From positions 1 through 21,041 of the forward strand of contig CAZTRF010000015.1 in the NCBI GenBank assembly GCA_964616495.1: a DNA stretch of 21,041 nt, read 5' to 3'. The notes beneath the pieces were generated by a model that searched no databases, had not been told where the DNA came from, and was given only the letters and a program-made list of their open reading frames with translations. The translations under genes and the position numbers were made by a program. Positions 20,085-21,041 of this stretch are shown one piece after another (positions within the stretch are counted from its first letter, which is position 1; each line of letters starts with the position of its first letter). This DNA is from DAOSVX01 sp964616495. Its GTDB lineage: Bacteria; Bacillota_I; Bacilli_A; RF39; UBA660.

Positions 20085-20183
20085 GAAACGAAATACCATA
20101 GATAGTAGGGGAATCTAATTCTTAATAATCCTACCGAGGGAAAAGTAAAGTTTATTTAACTTTCCCTGTGGGAAAGTTTTTTT
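20085..20183 (+). promoter_or_regulatory. Ribosomal protein L10 leader with attenuator
   Basis: The leader has the L10(L12) binding core: AGTAGG pairs with CCTAC, followed by CGAGGG, as in Firmicute rplJ leaders. It ends in a terminator hairpin, AACTTTCCC (20158-20166) with GGGAAAGTT (20170-20178) around TGT and a T tract to 20183. The CGAGGGAAAAGT segment (about 20135-20146) can pair instead with ACTTTCCC, giving an antiterminator. L10 binding should favour termination, so excess L10(L12) lowers rplJ and rplL expression. Confidence 0.9.
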
Positions 20184-20205
20184 AAAACCTAAAAGGAGGT
20201 TAAAA

Positions 20206-20700
20206 ATGGCAAGCGAAAAGAATATTTCTTTAAAGAAAAATGTTGTAAAAGAGATAGAAGATAAAATAAAATCTAGCGAGACTGTCATTATCTTTAGTTA
20301 TCAGGGACTAACTGTATCAGATATTAGCAATTTAAGAAAAGAATTAAAACCAATTGATGCAGAAGTTAAAGTATATAAGAACACTTTATTAAAAAGAGCT
20401 TTAGACAATCTTAATGTTAATTTAACAGATTTTATGGAAGGACCTAATGCTATTTTATTTGGTAAATCTTTACTAGAACCTATTAAAGTTTTAGCTAAAT
20501 TTGCTGATGCTAATAAAGCTTTAGATATCAGAGTAGGAATCTTAAGTGGCAATGTTGCTGATCTTAAAGTTATTAAAGATTATGCTTCAATTCCATCAAG
20601 AGAAGGATTACTCACAATGTTTGCGAGTGGCTTATTACAATACTTAAAAGAGTTTACAATAGGGCTTGATATGATTAGTAAAGATAAAGAAGAAAAATAA
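20206..20700 (+). CDS. rplJ: Ribosomal protein L10
   Basis: L10 anchors L7/L12 dimers on the large subunit and autoregulates through the leader upstream. The 164-aa length is normal. The rRNA-binding domain contains VIIFSYQGLTVSDISNLRKE and VKVYKNTLLKRAL; the C-terminal helix that binds L7/L12 dimers is YLKEFTIGLDMISKDKEEK. AAAGGAGGT gives a strong ribosome site. The usual partner rplL does not follow directly: a DUF1653 gene comes first, two bases after the stop. Confidence 0.96.
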   Translation: MASEKNISLKKNVVKEIEDKIKSSETVIIFSYQGLTVSDISNLRKELKPIDAEVKVYKNTLLKRALDNLNVNLTDFMEGPNAILFGKSLLEPIKVLAKFADANKALDIRVGILSGNVADLKVIKDYASIPSREGLLTMFASGLLQYLKEFTIGLDMISKDKEEK

Positions 20701-20702
20701 TA

Positions 20703-20948
20703 ATGACTAGGGAAGTCTTAGTCGGGAGAAATTATCACCATTTTAAAGACAAAGATTACCAAGTTCTTCATTTAGCTATTAATAGTGAAACAGAGGAAAT
20801 AATGGTAGTTTATCAAGCTTTATATGGCGATTGTAAAATTTATGTGCGACCATACGATATGTTTAATAGTTTAGTAGATATTGAAAAATATCCGAGCGTT
20901 AAACAAAAATATCGTTTTGAGTTAATAAAAGATAAAGAAAGGAAATGA
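20703..20948 (+). CDS. DUF1653 family protein between rplJ and rplL
   Basis: The 81-aa protein matches the DUF1653 pattern from start to end: YHHFKDKDYQVLHLAINSET, then MVVYQALYGDCKIYVRP, the DMF segment, and a final short strand YRFELI. Members are small beta-rich proteins of unknown function, often stand-alone. It begins two bases after the rplJ stop with no clear Shine-Dalgarno, so it probably depends on coupling to rplJ translation. It ends five bases before rplL and its final codons form the rplL ribosome site. It would therefore share the L10 leader control. Family is confident, role unknown. Confidence 0.85.
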   Translation: MTREVLVGRNYHHFKDKDYQVLHLAINSETEEIMVVYQALYGDCKIYVRPYDMFNSLVDIEKYPSVKQKYRFELIKDKERK

Positions 20949-20953
20949 TATAA

Positions 20954-21041
20954 ATGGCAAAGATTACAAAAGATGATATTATCGGAGCTTTAAAAGAAAT
21001 GACTATTCTTGAAGTAAAAGAATTAGTTGATGCAATGAAAG
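20954..21041 (+). CDS. rplL: Ribosomal protein L7/L12 (5' part, cut by window end)
   Basis: ATG 20954 opens MAKITKDDIIGALKEMTI and LEVKELVDAM, the N-terminal dimerisation and L10-binding domain of L7/L12. AAAGGAA precedes it at 20937-20943, inside the DUF1653 stop region. The remaining 90 or so residues lie beyond the window. Position after rplJ, apart from the inserted gene, is standard. Confidence 0.93.
   Translation, partial: MAKITKDDIIGALKEMTILEVKELVDAMK

Noticed and set aside
1..21041. Mycoplasma-type genetic code (TGA as Trp)
   Set aside because: TGA ends mrnC, rlmB and the DUF1653 gene at the right lengths, and Trp is encoded by TGG.

Overview
The window is AT-rich chromosomal DNA (by eye roughly 30% G+C) from a low-GC Firmicute. 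The gene order mrnC, rlmB, sigH, secE, nusG, rplK, rplA, rplJ, rplL is the Bacillus-type order around the L11/L10 operons, and yvlD-like, lgt and trxB are also Bacilli-like neighbours. TGA serves as a stop (ends of mrnC, rlmB and the DUF1653 gene), so this is not a code-4 mollicute. My best inference is an uncultured gut-type member of Bacilli near the mollicute-related lineages. No tRNA, rRNA, CRISPR array or intact mobile element was found.

Layout. 1-5960: a minus-strand DHH/DHHA2 phosphoesterase diverges from a zinc-ribbon membrane protein, followed by short units with their own promoters and terminators: a lipoprotein, lysS, a large YfcC/DcuC-like permease and a chagasin-like (I42) inhibitor lipoprotein. 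6033-11001: uvrA, then the operon yvlD-like/lgt/trxB. 11002-11381 is a 380-base gap that is not empty. It holds a strong promoter and terminator making a noncoding RNA of about 78 nt on +, and convergently on - a 24-codon hydrophobic peptide gene with a strong but hairpin-covered Shine-Dalgarno. The two 5' leaders share sequence because they lie in an inverted repeat. This is laid out like a type I toxin-antitoxin locus, and I do not recognise the peptide.

11382-13720: mrnC, an unknown 230-aa gene, rlmB and a sigH-like sigma factor, tightly coupled by ATGA overlaps or 1-2 base gaps. 13721-14880 is an accessory insertion holding a broken reverse transcriptase and an unrecognised 122-aa gene with its own promoter and a long terminator. 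rpmG and yacP, usual in this neighbourhood in Bacillus, are not seen.

14885-21041: secE-nusG, ending in a perfect palindromic terminator over the nusG stop; then a 967-aa protein built from degenerate repeats, some resembling sigma-70 region 4, in the place where rplK normally follows directly; then rplK (with an unusual 60-residue acidic tail) and rplA behind a likely L1-binding leader; then rplJ behind a perfect promoter and an L10 leader; then a DUF1653 gene wedged between rplJ and the start of rplL.

Most interesting: the convergent small-RNA/hydrophobic-peptide locus, the sigma-like repeat protein, the L11 tail, the gene between rplJ and rplL, and the decayed reverse transcriptase. All homology statements come from motif recognition by eye; no search was run.
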